The notes under the pieces were generated by a model. The model had not been told where the DNA came from. It made no database searches and saw nothing but the letters and a program-made list of their open reading frames with translations. Shown one piece after another: positions 6,317 through 14,479 of a stretch of 64,000 nt of DNA (positions are counted from its first letter, which is position 1; each line of letters opens with the position of its first letter). Origin of the DNA: Thermus brockianus (GTDB taxonomy: Bacteria; Deinococcota; Deinococci; Deinococcales; Thermaceae). The stretch spans positions 1-64,000 of the forward strand of contig NZ_JAKEDV010000007.1 in the NCBI RefSeq assembly GCF_021462505.1. Reading direction: 5' to 3'. A program made the position numbers and the translations under genes.

Positions 6317-8443
6317 GTGCGGGTGTTCCGACTTCTTGCCGTGACGTTCTTGGGGCTCTTGGTCGGGGCTGCCCTGGCCTTGGGCTATCTCGCCTATGGG
6401 TACACCCGCCATCTGCCCGACCTGTCCCAGTTTGAGCGCCTACGCCTCACCGCCACCTCGGTCCTTTACGCCCGGGATGGCACGCCCATCGCCCAGATCG
6501 CCAGCGTGGAGGAGGGACGGGCCATCCACCGGAGCCTGGTGCGCCTCGAGGAAGTTTCCCCGGCGGCGGTGGCGGCCGTCGTTTTTTCCGAGGACCGCCG
6601 CTTTTTCCAGCACTACGGGGTGGACTTCGTACGCATGGTGGGCGCCCTTTGGGCCATCCTCCAAGGGGACCTGCAAGGGGGAAGCACCATCACCACCCAG
6701 GTCATCAAGAACACCCTCCTCAAGGAGCTGGCCCAGGCCCGTTCCCTGGAGCGCAAGTTCAAGGAGTGGGCCTTGGCCTTGGAGCTGGAGCGGCGCTACA
6801 CCAAGGAAGAAATCTTGGAAATGTACCTGAACGTGATCCCCTGGGGCGGCAACGCCGTGGGGATCAAGGGGGCGGCGGAGGCCTACTTTGGCAAGGACCC
6901 GGCCGCCTTGACCCTGGCGGAGGGGCTTTACCTGGCCTCGCTCATCCCCGCCCCTAACGCCCGCTATGCTGACCTTTCCGGGGTGCGCCAGCGCATGCGC
7001 CTTCTCCTGGACCAGATGGTGGCCGAGGGGTGGGTGAGCCCGGAGGTGGCCGAGGCCGCCTGGCGGGAACCCCTGGTGCCCAAGGGGTGGCGGGCCCGGT
7101 ACGATGGCGAGGGGAACCTGCTGGAGGCCGAGCTCGTGGACCCCGAGGCCCGGCTCGTGCGCCAACTGGACTTCCGCATGGCCCCCCACTTCGTCTTGGA
7201 GGTGCGGCGCTTCCTCGAGGCCCGCTTCGGCCGGGAGAAGGTCTATGGGGAAGGGGGGCTTAAGGTCTACACCACCCTGGACCCCGCCATGCAGCGGGCG
7301 GCGGAACGGGCGGCTGCGGAGGCCCGCCTGCCCGAGGGGGCGGACCTCGCCATCGTGGGCTTGGACCCGGAAACAGGGGAGGTCCTGGCCCTGGTGGGGG
7401 GGGTTAGGCGGGAGGGGGACGAGTACAACCGGGCCACCCGGGCCCTGCGGAACCCGGGAAGCGCCGTCAAGCCCTTCGTCTACGCCACCGCCTTTGAGGA
7501 GGGCTTTACCCAGGCCAGCTTGGTGCCCGACCGTCCCCTGGAGTTTCCCGACCCCAGCCAGCCTGGGGGGGTGTGGCGGCCCAAGAACTTCTCGGGGACC
7601 TTCCTCAACCGGGAGATCACCGTGCGCTACGCCCTGGACCTCTCCCTCAACCTCCCCGCCATCTACACCGCCAACGCCATCGGCGTGGAGAAGGTGGCGC
7701 GGAAGCTTTCCGAGGCGGGGTTTGCCGTGCGCTACCCCACCTTGGCCATCGCCATCGGCGGGGCCTCCATCACCCCCGTGGACCTGGCCGCCGCCTACGC
7801 CGCCTTCGCCAACGGGGGCTACCGGGTCACGCCCCTTTACGTCCTGAGGGTGGAGGACGCCCAGGGAAGGCTCCTCTACCAGGCTACCCCTGAGCGCCGG
7901 AGGCTCTTTAGCCCTGAGGCCGCCTACCAAGGGTGGGACCTCCTGAAGGGCTACGTGTACGACCTGGGGGAGAAGGGCCTGGCCAAGGGGGCCCGCATCC
8001 CGGGCCGGGTGGTGGGGGGTAAGACGGGCACCACCAACGAGGCCCGCGACCTCTGGTTCGCAGGGGTGACCCGGGGGCTTTCCGCCGTGGTCTGGGTGGG
8101 CCGGGACGACAACAAGCCCCTGCGCATGGGGGGGCGGGAGCCCTCTAGCTCCGTGGTCAACCCGCCCATCTGGCGGGCCTTCGTGGCGGAGGCCCTAAGG
8201 GGCCGCCCGGGGGGCGACTTTCCCCCGCCTTCCGGGCTCGTGGAGGCCCGGGTGGACCTGGTTTCGGGCCTGCCCTCGCCGGAGGGGGTAGCCATGTGGT
8301 TTCCCCAGGGCAAGGTGCCCCTTCCCCCGGCAGAACCCCCTTCCGAGACCGCCCCCGTGCTCCCCTCTGAACCCCAGGGCCAGACGCCACCGGAGGCCCC
8401 GCCCACCCCACCCTTGGAGGAGTCCCATGGAACCTCGCCCTGA
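6317..8443 (+). CDS. penicillin-binding protein 1A (bifunctional transglycosylase/transpeptidase)
   Basis: Class A PBP that polymerises lipid II and cross-links peptidoglycan outside the membrane. One N-terminal membrane helix (about residues 3-25) is followed by the GT51 domain with FSEDRRFFQHYGVD (catalytic Glu), QGGSTITTQVIKN and the EMYLNVIPWG region. The transpeptidase domain has SAVK with nucleophile Ser near residue 382, the SLN-type motif in DLSLNLPAI and KTGTTNEARD near residue 569. The tail after about residue 650 is Pro/Glu-rich and low complexity. About 708 residues, normal for PBP1A. The last 17 bases overlap the next gene, implying coupled translation. A start at 6311 is possible. 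Confidence 0.95.
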   Translation: MRVFRLLAVTFLGLLVGAALALGYLAYGYTRHLPDLSQFERLRLTATSVLYARDGTPIAQIASVEEGRAIHRSLVRLEEVSPAAVAAVVFSEDRRFFQHYGVDFVRMVGALWAILQGDLQGGSTITTQVIKNTLLKELAQARSLERKFKEWALALELERRYTKEEILEMYLNVIPWGGNAVGIKGAAEAYFGKDPAALTLAEGLYLASLIPAPNARYADLSGVRQRMRLLLDQMVAEGWVSPEVAEAAWREPLVPKGWRARYDGEGNLLEAELVDPEARLVRQLDFRMAPHFVLEVRRFLEARFGREKVYGEGGLKVYTTLDPAMQRAAERAAAEARLPEGADLAIVGLDPETGEVLALVGGVRREGDEYNRATRALRNPGSAVKPFVYATAFEEGFTQASLVPDRPLEFPDPSQPGGVWRPKNFSGTFLNREITVRYALDLSLNLPAIYTANAIGVEKVARKLSEAGFAVRYPTLAIAIGGASITPVDLAAAYAAFANGGYRVTPLYVLRVEDAQGRLLYQATPERRRLFSPEAAYQGWDLLKGYVYDLGEKGLAKGARIPGRVVGGKTGTTNEARDLWFAGVTRGLSAVVWVGRDDNKPLRMGGREPSSSVVNPPIWRAFVAEALRGRPGGDFPPPSGLVEARVDLVSGLPSPEGVAMWFPQGKVPLPPAEPPSETAPVLPSEPQGQTPPEAPPTPPLEESHGTSP

Positions 8444-9170
8444 CCTGAGCCATATCCGCATCGTCTTGGTGGAGCCGCAGGAGCCCATGAACGTGGGGGC
8501 TGTAGCCCGGGCCATGCGCAACTTCGGCCTTTCCCGGCTTTACGTGGTGAACCCCCATCCCCGGGTGGGGCCGCCCTGGGCCCGGGAGGCCTACTGGCTT
8601 GCGGTGCACGCCGAGGGGATTTTGGACGGGGCCGTGGTGACGGAAAACCTTTTGGAGGCCCTCGAGGGCACCCACTTCGTGGTGGCCACCACGGGCCGGC
8701 CCAGGGAGCTATACCCCGCCCCCGTGGTGCCCGCCTGGGAGGTGCCGCGCCACGCCCTCGCCGTGGAGGGGGAGGTGGCCTTGGTCTTCGGCCGGGAAAC
8801 CTTCGGCCTCACCAACGAGGAGTTGGACCTGGCCCACCTGATCGGCACCATCCCCACCGCCCCCGAGCAACCCTCCTTGAACCTGGCCCAGGCGGTGGTG
8901 GTCTTCGCCTATGAGCTCTACAAGGGGGCGATAGGGTGGGAAGCGGGCGAAAAGGAAACGCTCGCCCCCACGGAGGCCCTGGAGGCCCTCTTCGCCGATC
9001 TCGGGCGGTACATCCTGGAGATCGGCTTCACCGACCCCCACCGCCACCCCTACGCCATGCGCCGCCTGCGCCGCATCCTGCATAAGGCCCGGCTTTCCCC
9101 GGGGGAGGTGCAGCTCTTAAGGGGGCTACTCCACCAAAGCCGTTACGCCATGGGGAAGAAGGATGGCTAG
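8427..9170 (+). CDS. TrmJ-like tRNA 2'-O-methyltransferase (SPOUT)
   Basis: SpoU-class SAM-dependent methyltransferase, most like TrmJ, which methylates the 2'-O of nucleotide 32 in tRNAs. Motif 1 is MNVGAVARAMRNFG (about residues 20-33), the knot region has LVFGRETFGLTNEEL, and motif 3 is IPTAPEQPSLNLAQAV, all diagnostic. A C-terminal helical extension of about 80 residues, with PYAMRRLRRILHKARL, matches TrmJ rather than TrmL. 247 residues, as expected. The ATG at 8427 has GGAGG upstream inside the PBP1A coding region. It overlaps the histidine kinase by 8 bases. The family is certain; the exact target nucleotide is inferred. Confidence 0.9.
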   Translation: MEPRPDLSHIRIVLVEPQEPMNVGAVARAMRNFGLSRLYVVNPHPRVGPPWAREAYWLAVHAEGILDGAVVTENLLEALEGTHFVVATTGRPRELYPAPVVPAWEVPRHALAVEGEVALVFGRETFGLTNEELDLAHLIGTIPTAPEQPSLNLAQAVVVFAYELYKGAIGWEAGEKETLAPTEALEALFADLGRYILEIGFTDPHRHPYAMRRLRRILHKARLSPGEVQLLRGLLHQSRYAMGKKDG

Positions 9171-10710
9171 CCAAAGCCTCTACCGCCTCGTCCGCTTAGC
9201 CCAACGCCTCTTGCCGCCCCTCATCGCCTTGGTGGTGGTGGTCTTTGAGCTGGCCCTTTTCCCCTACCGGCACGTGGATGCCCTCCTTTGGCTCCGCCTG
9301 GGCTTTTACGGCCTGGTGGGGCCTTTGGTCACCTACGCCGTCTTGGAGTGGATCGCCCAGGAGGTCTTGGAGAAGCTCCGGGCGGAAAGGGCTTTGGAGG
9401 AGGCCAACCGCAGGCTTTTGGCGGCGGGGCGGGTCTTCCGGGAGGCCCTGGAGAGCGAGAACCTGGAGGAGGCTGTCCACCGCGTGGCCCGGGCCCTCCA
9501 GGAAACCCTGGGCTACCCCCTGGCCCTGGAGGTGGAGGGCGTGCGGGCGGGGGAGGAGTGTGGGGGGGTGAGGGTGGAGCTTCCCGGCCTCAGGGGGTAC
9601 CTGGAGGCCTGTCCCCCCACCCCGGAGCGGGCCTTCCTGGAGGTGTTGGCCCACGAGGTGGGCGGGGCCTTGCAGGCGGTGGTGGCGCGAAGCCGTGACC
9701 TCCTCACCCTCTTTGAGGTGGACCAGGCCCTGAAGGCGGAGGCCAACCTGGACCGGCTTCTGGAGAACCTCTTGGAGCGCATCCAGGACTGGGCGGAGGC
9801 GGAGGGGGGCGGGGTGCTTCTTCTGGACGAGGAGGGGTTCTTGCTCCCCCGGGTGGTGCGCAACCTAGCCCTCCCCGCCCATCCCTTCCTCCCCGAGGGG
9901 GCTTGGAAGGGGGCCTTGGAGGGTCCGGTGTTCGTGGCCCCCGAGACCCTGGCCCTACCCCTGAAGGCCAGGGAGCCCGTGGGGGTCTTGGTGCTCAAGG
10001 GGAAAGGCCTTTCCCGGCGCATCCCCTTCCTTTCCTTCCTGGCCTCCCAGGTGGCCCTGGCGGTGCGGAACGCCCAGGCCTACCTGAGGGCCGAGGAGCT
10101 CGCCATCAACGAGGAGCGCACCCGGATCGCCCGGGAGATCCACGACGGCCTGGCGCAAAGCCTGGCCTTCATGGCCCTGAAGCTGGACCTGGCGGAAAGG
10201 CTTTTGGACAAGGACCGGGAGGCCGCCCTAAAGGCGCTTTCCGAGGTGAAGGACACCTTGCGGAGCCAGATCCGGGAGGTGCGCCGGAGCATCTTCGCCC
10301 TCAGGCCCATTGACCTGGAGCGCTACGGCTTCCTGGAGTCCGTGCGCCGCTACGCCCAGGCCTTCGCCGAGCAGGCGGGGTTCCGGGTAAACCTTTCCTT
10401 GCCCGAGGCCGTGGGGCTATCCCAGGCGAGCGAGCTTGTGCTCTTCCGCGTCCTCCAGGAGGCCCTCACCAACGCCGCCAAGCACGCCAGGCCCACCCGG
10501 GTGGAGGTGGTCTTGGAGCCCTTGGGGGAAAGGGGGGCGAGGCTTGTCGTGCGGGACAACGGCCAAGGTTTCCAAAACCCCGAGGCCCAGGGCTTGGGAG
10601 GCTTTGGCCTCACCCAGATGCGGGAGCGGGTGGAGGCCCGGGGAGGGCGTTTCTGGGTGGCCTCGGCCCCGGGGAAGGGCACGGAGGTGGGGGCGGAGGT
10701 GCCCTACTAG
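9163..10710 (+). CDS. NarX/DesK-type sensor histidine kinase with GAF-like domain
   Basis: Membrane sensor kinase of the HisKA_3 group. Two membrane helices (about residues 13-32 and 43-64) with almost no external loop are followed by a coiled coil, then one or two GAF-like segments (about 95-310). The dimerisation/phosphotransfer helix has EERTRIAREIHDGLAQSL with His at residue 327. The HATPase domain has LQEALTNAAKHA (N box), DNGQGF and GGFGLTQMRER (G boxes). 515 residues. With no periplasmic domain it probably senses a cytoplasmic or membrane signal. A LuxR-type response regulator would be the normal partner, but none is next to it, so it is an orphan here. The start overlaps the TrmJ-like gene by 8 bases. 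Confidence 0.9.
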   Translation: MASQSLYRLVRLAQRLLPPLIALVVVVFELALFPYRHVDALLWLRLGFYGLVGPLVTYAVLEWIAQEVLEKLRAERALEEANRRLLAAGRVFREALESENLEEAVHRVARALQETLGYPLALEVEGVRAGEECGGVRVELPGLRGYLEACPPTPERAFLEVLAHEVGGALQAVVARSRDLLTLFEVDQALKAEANLDRLLENLLERIQDWAEAEGGGVLLLDEEGFLLPRVVRNLALPAHPFLPEGAWKGALEGPVFVAPETLALPLKAREPVGVLVLKGKGLSRRIPFLSFLASQVALAVRNAQAYLRAEELAINEERTRIAREIHDGLAQSLAFMALKLDLAERLLDKDREAALKALSEVKDTLRSQIREVRRSIFALRPIDLERYGFLESVRRYAQAFAEQAGFRVNLSLPEAVGLSQASELVLFRVLQEALTNAAKHARPTRVEVVLEPLGERGARLVVRDNGQGFQNPEAQGLGGFGLTQMRERVEARGGRFWVASAPGKGTEVGAEVPY

Positions 10711-10717
10711 GGGCCCT

Positions 10718-11215
10718 ATGATGGAGGGTATGGAGCGCCCCACGCGCGTGCTCTTTGTCTGCTTGGGCAACATCTGCCGAAGCCCATTGGCGGAAGGGGC
10801 TTTCCGCAAGCTCCTAAGGGAGCGGGGCCTCGAGGCCCACTTTGAGGTGGACTCCGCCGGCACCGGGGCTTGGCACGCGGGAGAGCCCATGGACCCCAGG
10901 GCCCGGCGGGTCTTGGAGGCGGAAGGGGCCTACTTCCCCCACGTGGCCCGGGCCATGACCCGGGAGGACGCCCTCTACTACGACCACATCCTGGTCATGG
11001 ACCGAGAGAACCTGGCCGAGGTCCTAAGGCGCTTCCCCGAGGCCCGGGGCAAGGTGCGGCTCCTCCTGGACTACCTGGGCGGGGGCGAGGTGAAAGACCC
11101 CTACCACGGGGACTACCAGGACTGCCTCGAGGTCTACTGGACGGTGGAGGCCGCCTGTAGGGCCTTCCTGGAGGTCCATGGACCCAAGGGCGCTTCTCCG
11201 GCGGGCGGGGCTTGA
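10718..11215 (+). CDS. low-molecular-weight protein tyrosine phosphatase family (possible ribulosamine-5-phosphatase)
   Basis: Cys-based phosphatase with the P-loop VCLGNICRSP (C15 to R21, CX5R) and a C-terminal KDPYHGDYQDC carrying the general-acid Asp. About 165 residues, normal. It overlaps the next gene, a fructosamine-kinase homologue, by 38 bases. Bacterial LMW-PTP homologues beside such kinases have been reported to remove phosphate from ribulosamine 5-phosphates, so a deglycation role is as likely as tyrosine dephosphorylation. Start candidates at 10718, 10721 and 10730 are close together; the first is given. The last residues (PKGASPAGGA) lie in the overlap and may be poorly constrained. 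Confidence 0.88.
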   Translation: MMEGMERPTRVLFVCLGNICRSPLAEGAFRKLLRERGLEAHFEVDSAGTGAWHAGEPMDPRARRVLEAEGAYFPHVARAMTREDALYYDHILVMDRENLAEVLRRFPEARGKVRLLLDYLGGGEVKDPYHGDYQDCLEVYWTVEAACRAFLEVHGPKGASPAGGA

Positions 11216-11966
11216 GGCGGAAGGCCCCCTCCTTCCCCTCCACGGGGGGGATATGGCCCGGGTGTGGCGGGTGGGGCCCTACGTGGTGAAGGTGGCGGAA
11301 GACCCCCCGCCGGGCCTTTTCCCCGCCGAGGCCAAAGGACTGGCCGAGCTCGGGAAAAGGGGGGTGAGGGTGCCCCGGGTGCTCCACGTGGCGGAGGAGG
11401 GCCTGGTGCTGGCGTACCTGGCCCCGGGGAAGGAGGACTGGGAGGGGCTTGCCGCCATGCTCGCCCGCTTGCACCGGCAGAAGGAGGCGGTGTACTGGGC
11501 CGAGCCCGGCTTTCTCGGCACCTTTCCCCTTCCCGGGCGCCGAGGGGGGGAGTGGATGGAGTTCTTCTTCCTGCGGTGCGTGGAGCCCCTTCTAAAGGCC
11601 ACCTGGGAGCGCCTAGAGGGGCTTGGGCCCAAGGTGGAGGCCCTTTTCCGGGAACCCCTCCCCACGGAGGGCCCGGCTCCCCTCCACGGGGACCTCTGGC
11701 ACGGGAACGTCCACTTCGCCCAAGGGGGGCCGGCCCTCCTGGACCCCTCCTTCTTCGTGGGGGAGAGGGGGGTGGACCTGGCCATGATGCGGCTTTTCGG
11801 GGGCTTCCCTCCCGCCTTCTGGCGGGCCTATGAGGCCCTTTACCCGGTACCCGAGGCGGTGGCCAGAGCCCTGCCCCGGTACCAGGTGTACTACCTCCTC
11901 GCCCACGTGCACTTCTTTGGCCGGGGCTACCTGGGGGCACTATGGAAGGCGATTTCCGCCTCTTAG
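11178..11966 (+). CDS. fructosamine/ribulosamine 3-kinase family protein
   Basis: Small-molecule kinase of the FN3K family (protein-kinase-like fold), which phosphorylates sugars attached to amines and so helps remove glycation damage from proteins. A GGDMARVWRV glycine-rich loop and VVKVAE with the ATP-binding Lys lie near residues 23-41, the catalytic loop is LHGDLWHGN (about 169-177) and the Mg site is LLDPSFFVGERGVDLAM. 262 residues, close to bacterial members. It overlaps the phosphatase gene upstream (38 bases) and the DUF4388 gene downstream (25 bases), so all three are likely translated together. Bacterial members prefer ribulosamine or erythrulosamine over fructosamine (family knowledge). 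Confidence 0.88.
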   Translation: MDPRALLRRAGLEAEGPLLPLHGGDMARVWRVGPYVVKVAEDPPPGLFPAEAKGLAELGKRGVRVPRVLHVAEEGLVLAYLAPGKEDWEGLAAMLARLHRQKEAVYWAEPGFLGTFPLPGRRGGEWMEFFFLRCVEPLLKATWERLEGLGPKVEALFREPLPTEGPAPLHGDLWHGNVHFAQGGPALLDPSFFVGERGVDLAMMRLFGGFPPAFWRAYEALYPVPEAVARALPRYQVYYLLAHVHFFGRGYLGALWKAISAS

Positions 11967-12700
11967 GCCCCATTGACCTCCTGCAACTCCTGGCCCAGGG
12001 GGGCAGGACGGGGCTTTTCCAGGTGGAAACCCCGGGCGGGGTGGGGGAGGTCTACCTGGAGCGGGGCCGCCCCGTGCACGCCGCCTTCCTGGGCCGGGTG
12101 GGCCGGGAGGCCCTTTTGGAGGTCCTCGCCCTAAAGGAAGGGCGTTTCCGCTTCCACCTGGGGGGCAGGGCCCCCCTCACCACCCTTTCGGGGCCCTTGG
12201 AGGCCTACCTCCTCAAGGCCATCCGCACCCTGGACGAAAGGGTGGAGGTGGGTCCCTTTGACCTGGTCCGCCCCTCCACTCGGCTCGGGGCGGTGGGGGC
12301 CACCTTGGACCCGGTGGAGCTCGCCCTCCTCGAGGACCTGGGCCAGGGCAAGAGCCCCTTGGACCTCGTGGGGCCCTCTAGGCCCCTGGAGGAGGTGCTG
12401 AAGCGCCTCGGCCACCTGGCCCGGCTGCGCCTGGTGGAGGTTTCGCCCCGGGTACCCCGCACCGCCCGGCTCCAGGTAACCCTGGGAAAGCGGGGCGCCC
12501 AGGTGGATGCCCTCCTCCTCAAGGCCTGGCGGGCCCACTACGGGGGCTTTACCCGCGTGCGGGTCAAGGGGGCGAAGGAGGCGGTTTTGCCCGTGGAGGG
12601 AGCGGAAGGGCTTGGGGTGGAGCTAAGGCTTGCTCCCGAACTCCTCCTCTTCCACGGGCTCAAGGTGGGGGAAGAGGTCCTGGTCTGGCCCGAGGTATAG
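11942..12700 (+). CDS. DUF4388 (PATAN-like) domain protein
   Basis: The N-terminal 90 residues match the DUF4388/PATAN pattern: a start like LGPIDLLQLLAQGGRTGLFQ, then GEVYLERGRPVHAAF and ALLEVLALKEGRFRFH. This domain occurs in regulators of gliding, twitching and exopolysaccharide in several phyla. The rest (about 90-252) has a winged-helix-like part (PVELALLEDLGQGKSPLDL, EEVLKRLGHLARLRLV) and a C-terminal beta-rich segment I do not recognise. 252 residues, no membrane helices. It starts inside the fructosamine-kinase gene. The specific role is unknown; it may link to polarity or motility signalling by analogy only. Confidence 0.7.
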   Translation: MEGDFRLLGPIDLLQLLAQGGRTGLFQVETPGGVGEVYLERGRPVHAAFLGRVGREALLEVLALKEGRFRFHLGGRAPLTTLSGPLEAYLLKAIRTLDERVEVGPFDLVRPSTRLGAVGATLDPVELALLEDLGQGKSPLDLVGPSRPLEEVLKRLGHLARLRLVEVSPRVPRTARLQVTLGKRGAQVDALLLKAWRAHYGGFTRVRVKGAKEAVLPVEGAEGLGVELRLAPELLLFHGLKVGEEVLVWPEV

Positions 12701-12701
12701 T
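12696..12701 (+). promoter_or_regulatory. possible leaderless -10 box for psuG overlapping a stop codon
   Basis: TATAGT spans the TAG stop of the upstream gene (12698-12700) and ends 6 bases before ATG 12708. No -35 is evident. Confidence 0.4.
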
Positions 12702-12707
12702 GGCCCC

Positions 12708-13553
12708 ATGCGGGAAGCCTTGGTGGCCTTGGAATCTGCCGTTCTCACCCACGGCCTGCCCTATCCCTTGAACCTGGAGGTGGCCTTGGGATTGGAGGAG
12801 GCGGTGCGGGAAGAGGGGGCAAGCCCGCGCACCATCGCCCTGCTGGACGGGGCGGTGCGGGTGGGCCTAAGCAGGGATGAGATGGAGCGCCTCGCCCAAG
12901 GCGGGGCGGAGAAGGCGAGCCTTTGGAACCTGGCGGCCCTCCTCGCCAAGGGGAAGAGCGCCGGCACCACGGTGGCGGCCACGGTCCACCTGGCCCACCG
13001 CCACGGGATAGAGGTCTTCGCCACGGGGGGCATCGGCGGGGTGCACCCCGAGCCCCACGACGAGAGCGCCGACCTCGTGGCCCTGGCCCGCACCCCCATC
13101 CTGGTGGTGGCCTCCGGGCCCAAGGCCATCCTGGACCTGAGGGCCACCTTGGAGCGGCTGGAAACCCTGGGGGTGAGCGTGGTGGGCTACCGCACGGACC
13201 GCCTGCCCGCCTTCTTCTCGCCCGTTTCCCCCTACCCCGTGCCCGCCCGGGTGGAAAGCCCCCTGGAGGCGGCCCAGGTGTACCGAGAGGCTAAGGAGCT
13301 CGGCCTGGGGGCGGTTTTGCTGATGAACCCCGTTTCCGAGGGGATCCCCTATGAGCGGGTGGCGGCGTGGGTGGAGGAGGCGAGCCACCAAGCGGCTAGG
13401 GAAGGGGTCTACGGCAAGGCCCTCACCCCCTACCTCCTCCGGCGGCTTTCCGAGCTTTCCCACGGGGAAACGGACCGGGTGAACCGGCGCCTCCTCTTGG
13501 AAAACGCCCGCTTGGCGGCCCAGGTGGCCCGGGCCCTTGCGGGGCTAGAATAG
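12708..13553 (+). CDS. psuG: pseudouridine-5'-phosphate glycosidase
   Basis: Cleaves pseudouridine 5'-phosphate to uracil and ribose 5-phosphate (reversible), part of pseudouridine salvage. The sequence follows the family closely: ALESAVLTHGLPYP with the catalytic Glu near the N-terminus, TIALLDGAVRVGL, KGKSAGTTVAATVHLAHRHGI with the active-site Lys, FATGGIGGVHPEPHDESADL and LLMNPVSEGIPYE. 281 residues; full-length members are about 300, so complete. The usual PsuK kinase partner is not next to it. It lies between the DUF4388 gene and rodZ with 7 and 4 base gaps. Confidence 0.93.
   Translation: MREALVALESAVLTHGLPYPLNLEVALGLEEAVREEGASPRTIALLDGAVRVGLSRDEMERLAQGGAEKASLWNLAALLAKGKSAGTTVAATVHLAHRHGIEVFATGGIGGVHPEPHDESADLVALARTPILVVASGPKAILDLRATLERLETLGVSVVGYRTDRLPAFFSPVSPYPVPARVESPLEAAQVYREAKELGLGAVLLMNPVSEGIPYERVAAWVEEASHQAAREGVYGKALTPYLLRRLSELSHGETDRVNRRLLLENARLAAQVARALAGLE
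13546..13551 (+). promoter_or_regulatory. possible leaderless -10 box for rodZ overlapping a stop codon
   Basis: TAGAAT lies across the end of psuG (stop TAG 13551-13553) and ends 6 bases before GTG 13558. Confidence 0.4.
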
Positions 13554-13557
13554 GCTT

Positions 13558-14418
13558 GTGTGCGAGCTGGGGGAAAGGCTTAGGCGGGCGCGGGAGGAGA
13601 AGGGCCTAAGCCTAAAGGAGGCGGCCGAGAGGCTTTCCCTAAAGGTGGGGGTGTTGGAGGCCCTCGAGGCCTGCCGCTTTGAGGCGCTTCCCGAACCCGC
13701 CTTGGTCCGCGGCTACCTCAGGCGGTACGCCCGGCTTTTGGGCCTGGACCCCGAGCCCCTCCTGGCCCTTTACCCCGTGGTCCCCTCCCCCGAGCCCCCT
13801 CCTCCCCGGAAAAGGGGGCGGCCTTGGTCCCTTTGGCTCCTTCTCCTTTTGGTCCTTGGGGCATTGGGCTATGGAGCCTACCTCCTCCTGAGGCCCGCCC
13901 CCACCCAGGTGGTGGCCTTACCCGAACCCCCGAAGCCCCCTGAGCCCCTTCGCCACGCCCTCCGGGTGGCGAGCGAGCCCCCCGGGGCCCGGGTGTACCT
14001 GGACGGCTTTTACCTGGGCCAGACCCCCCTGGTGACCCCGCCCTTGGAGGAGGGAAGGCGGGTTTTGCGGGTGGAGCTTCCCGGCTACGTCCCGTGGGAG
14101 GAGGAGATCCTCCTGGACCGGGACCTTTCCCTGAACCTGCGGCTTTCGCCCCTTCCCCAGGCGCCCGCTCCCGCCCCGGCTCCTTCGGCGCAGGCGGGGA
14201 AGCTCGTGCTCAAGCTAGAGGGCAGGAGCTGGCTTCGGGTGACCCAGGGGGAGAAGCGGCTTTACGAGGGCATCCCCGAGGTGGGCACGGAGCTTAGCTT
14301 TGACCTCCCCGTGGAGGTGCGGGCGGGGAACCCCGGGGGGGTGCGGGTCTTTTTGGACGGAAAGGACCTGGGGCTTTTGGGGGAGCCGGGAAAGCCCCTG
14401 ACCCGGAGCTTCCCCTAG
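13558..14418 (+). CDS. rodZ: RodZ-like cytoskeletal/cell-shape protein with PEGA domain
   Basis: RodZ links MreB filaments to the elongation machinery in the membrane. The N-terminal HTH_25 domain ([20 protein letters not shown], residues 4-70) is followed by a positively charged KRGRP patch and one membrane helix (about 83-105). Outside are a Pro-rich linker, a PEGA repeat ([20 protein letters not shown] to about 200) and a C-terminal DUF4115-like segment ([17 protein letters not shown] to GKPLTRSF). Canonical RodZ has no PEGA domain, so this is a variant layout. GTG start at 13558, supported by the -10 box six bases upstream. 286 residues. The family is sure from the two end domains; the PEGA insertion may bind cell-wall parts. 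Confidence 0.85.
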   Translation: MCELGERLRRAREEKGLSLKEAAERLSLKVGVLEALEACRFEALPEPALVRGYLRRYARLLGLDPEPLLALYPVVPSPEPPPPRKRGRPWSLWLLLLLVLGALGYGAYLLLRPAPTQVVALPEPPKPPEPLRHALRVASEPPGARVYLDGFYLGQTPLVTPPLEEGRRVLRVELPGYVPWEEEILLDRDLSLNLRLSPLPQAPAPAPAPSAQAGKLVLKLEGRSWLRVTQGEKRLYEGIPEVGTELSFDLPVEVRAGNPGGVRVFLDGKDLGLLGEPGKPLTRSFP

Positions 14419-14439
14419 GCGGGGGCCTCGGGTTTTCGC

Positions 14440-14445
14440 TATACT
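14440..14445 (+). promoter_or_regulatory. -10 box upstream of rimO
   Basis: TATACT 34 bases before ATG 14480, allowing a short leader that includes the AAGGAG ribosome site at about 14469-14474. No clear -35. Confidence 0.5.
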
Positions 14446-14479
14446 GCAACCTTGTTGGGGCTTGGCCCCAAGGAGCGCT

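Noticed and set aside
6440-7930. 496-residue open frame on the minus strand across PBP1A
   Set aside because: Gly/His/Gly-Pro-rich translation with no motif; it is the complement of a clear PBP1A gene and results from high GC at third positions.
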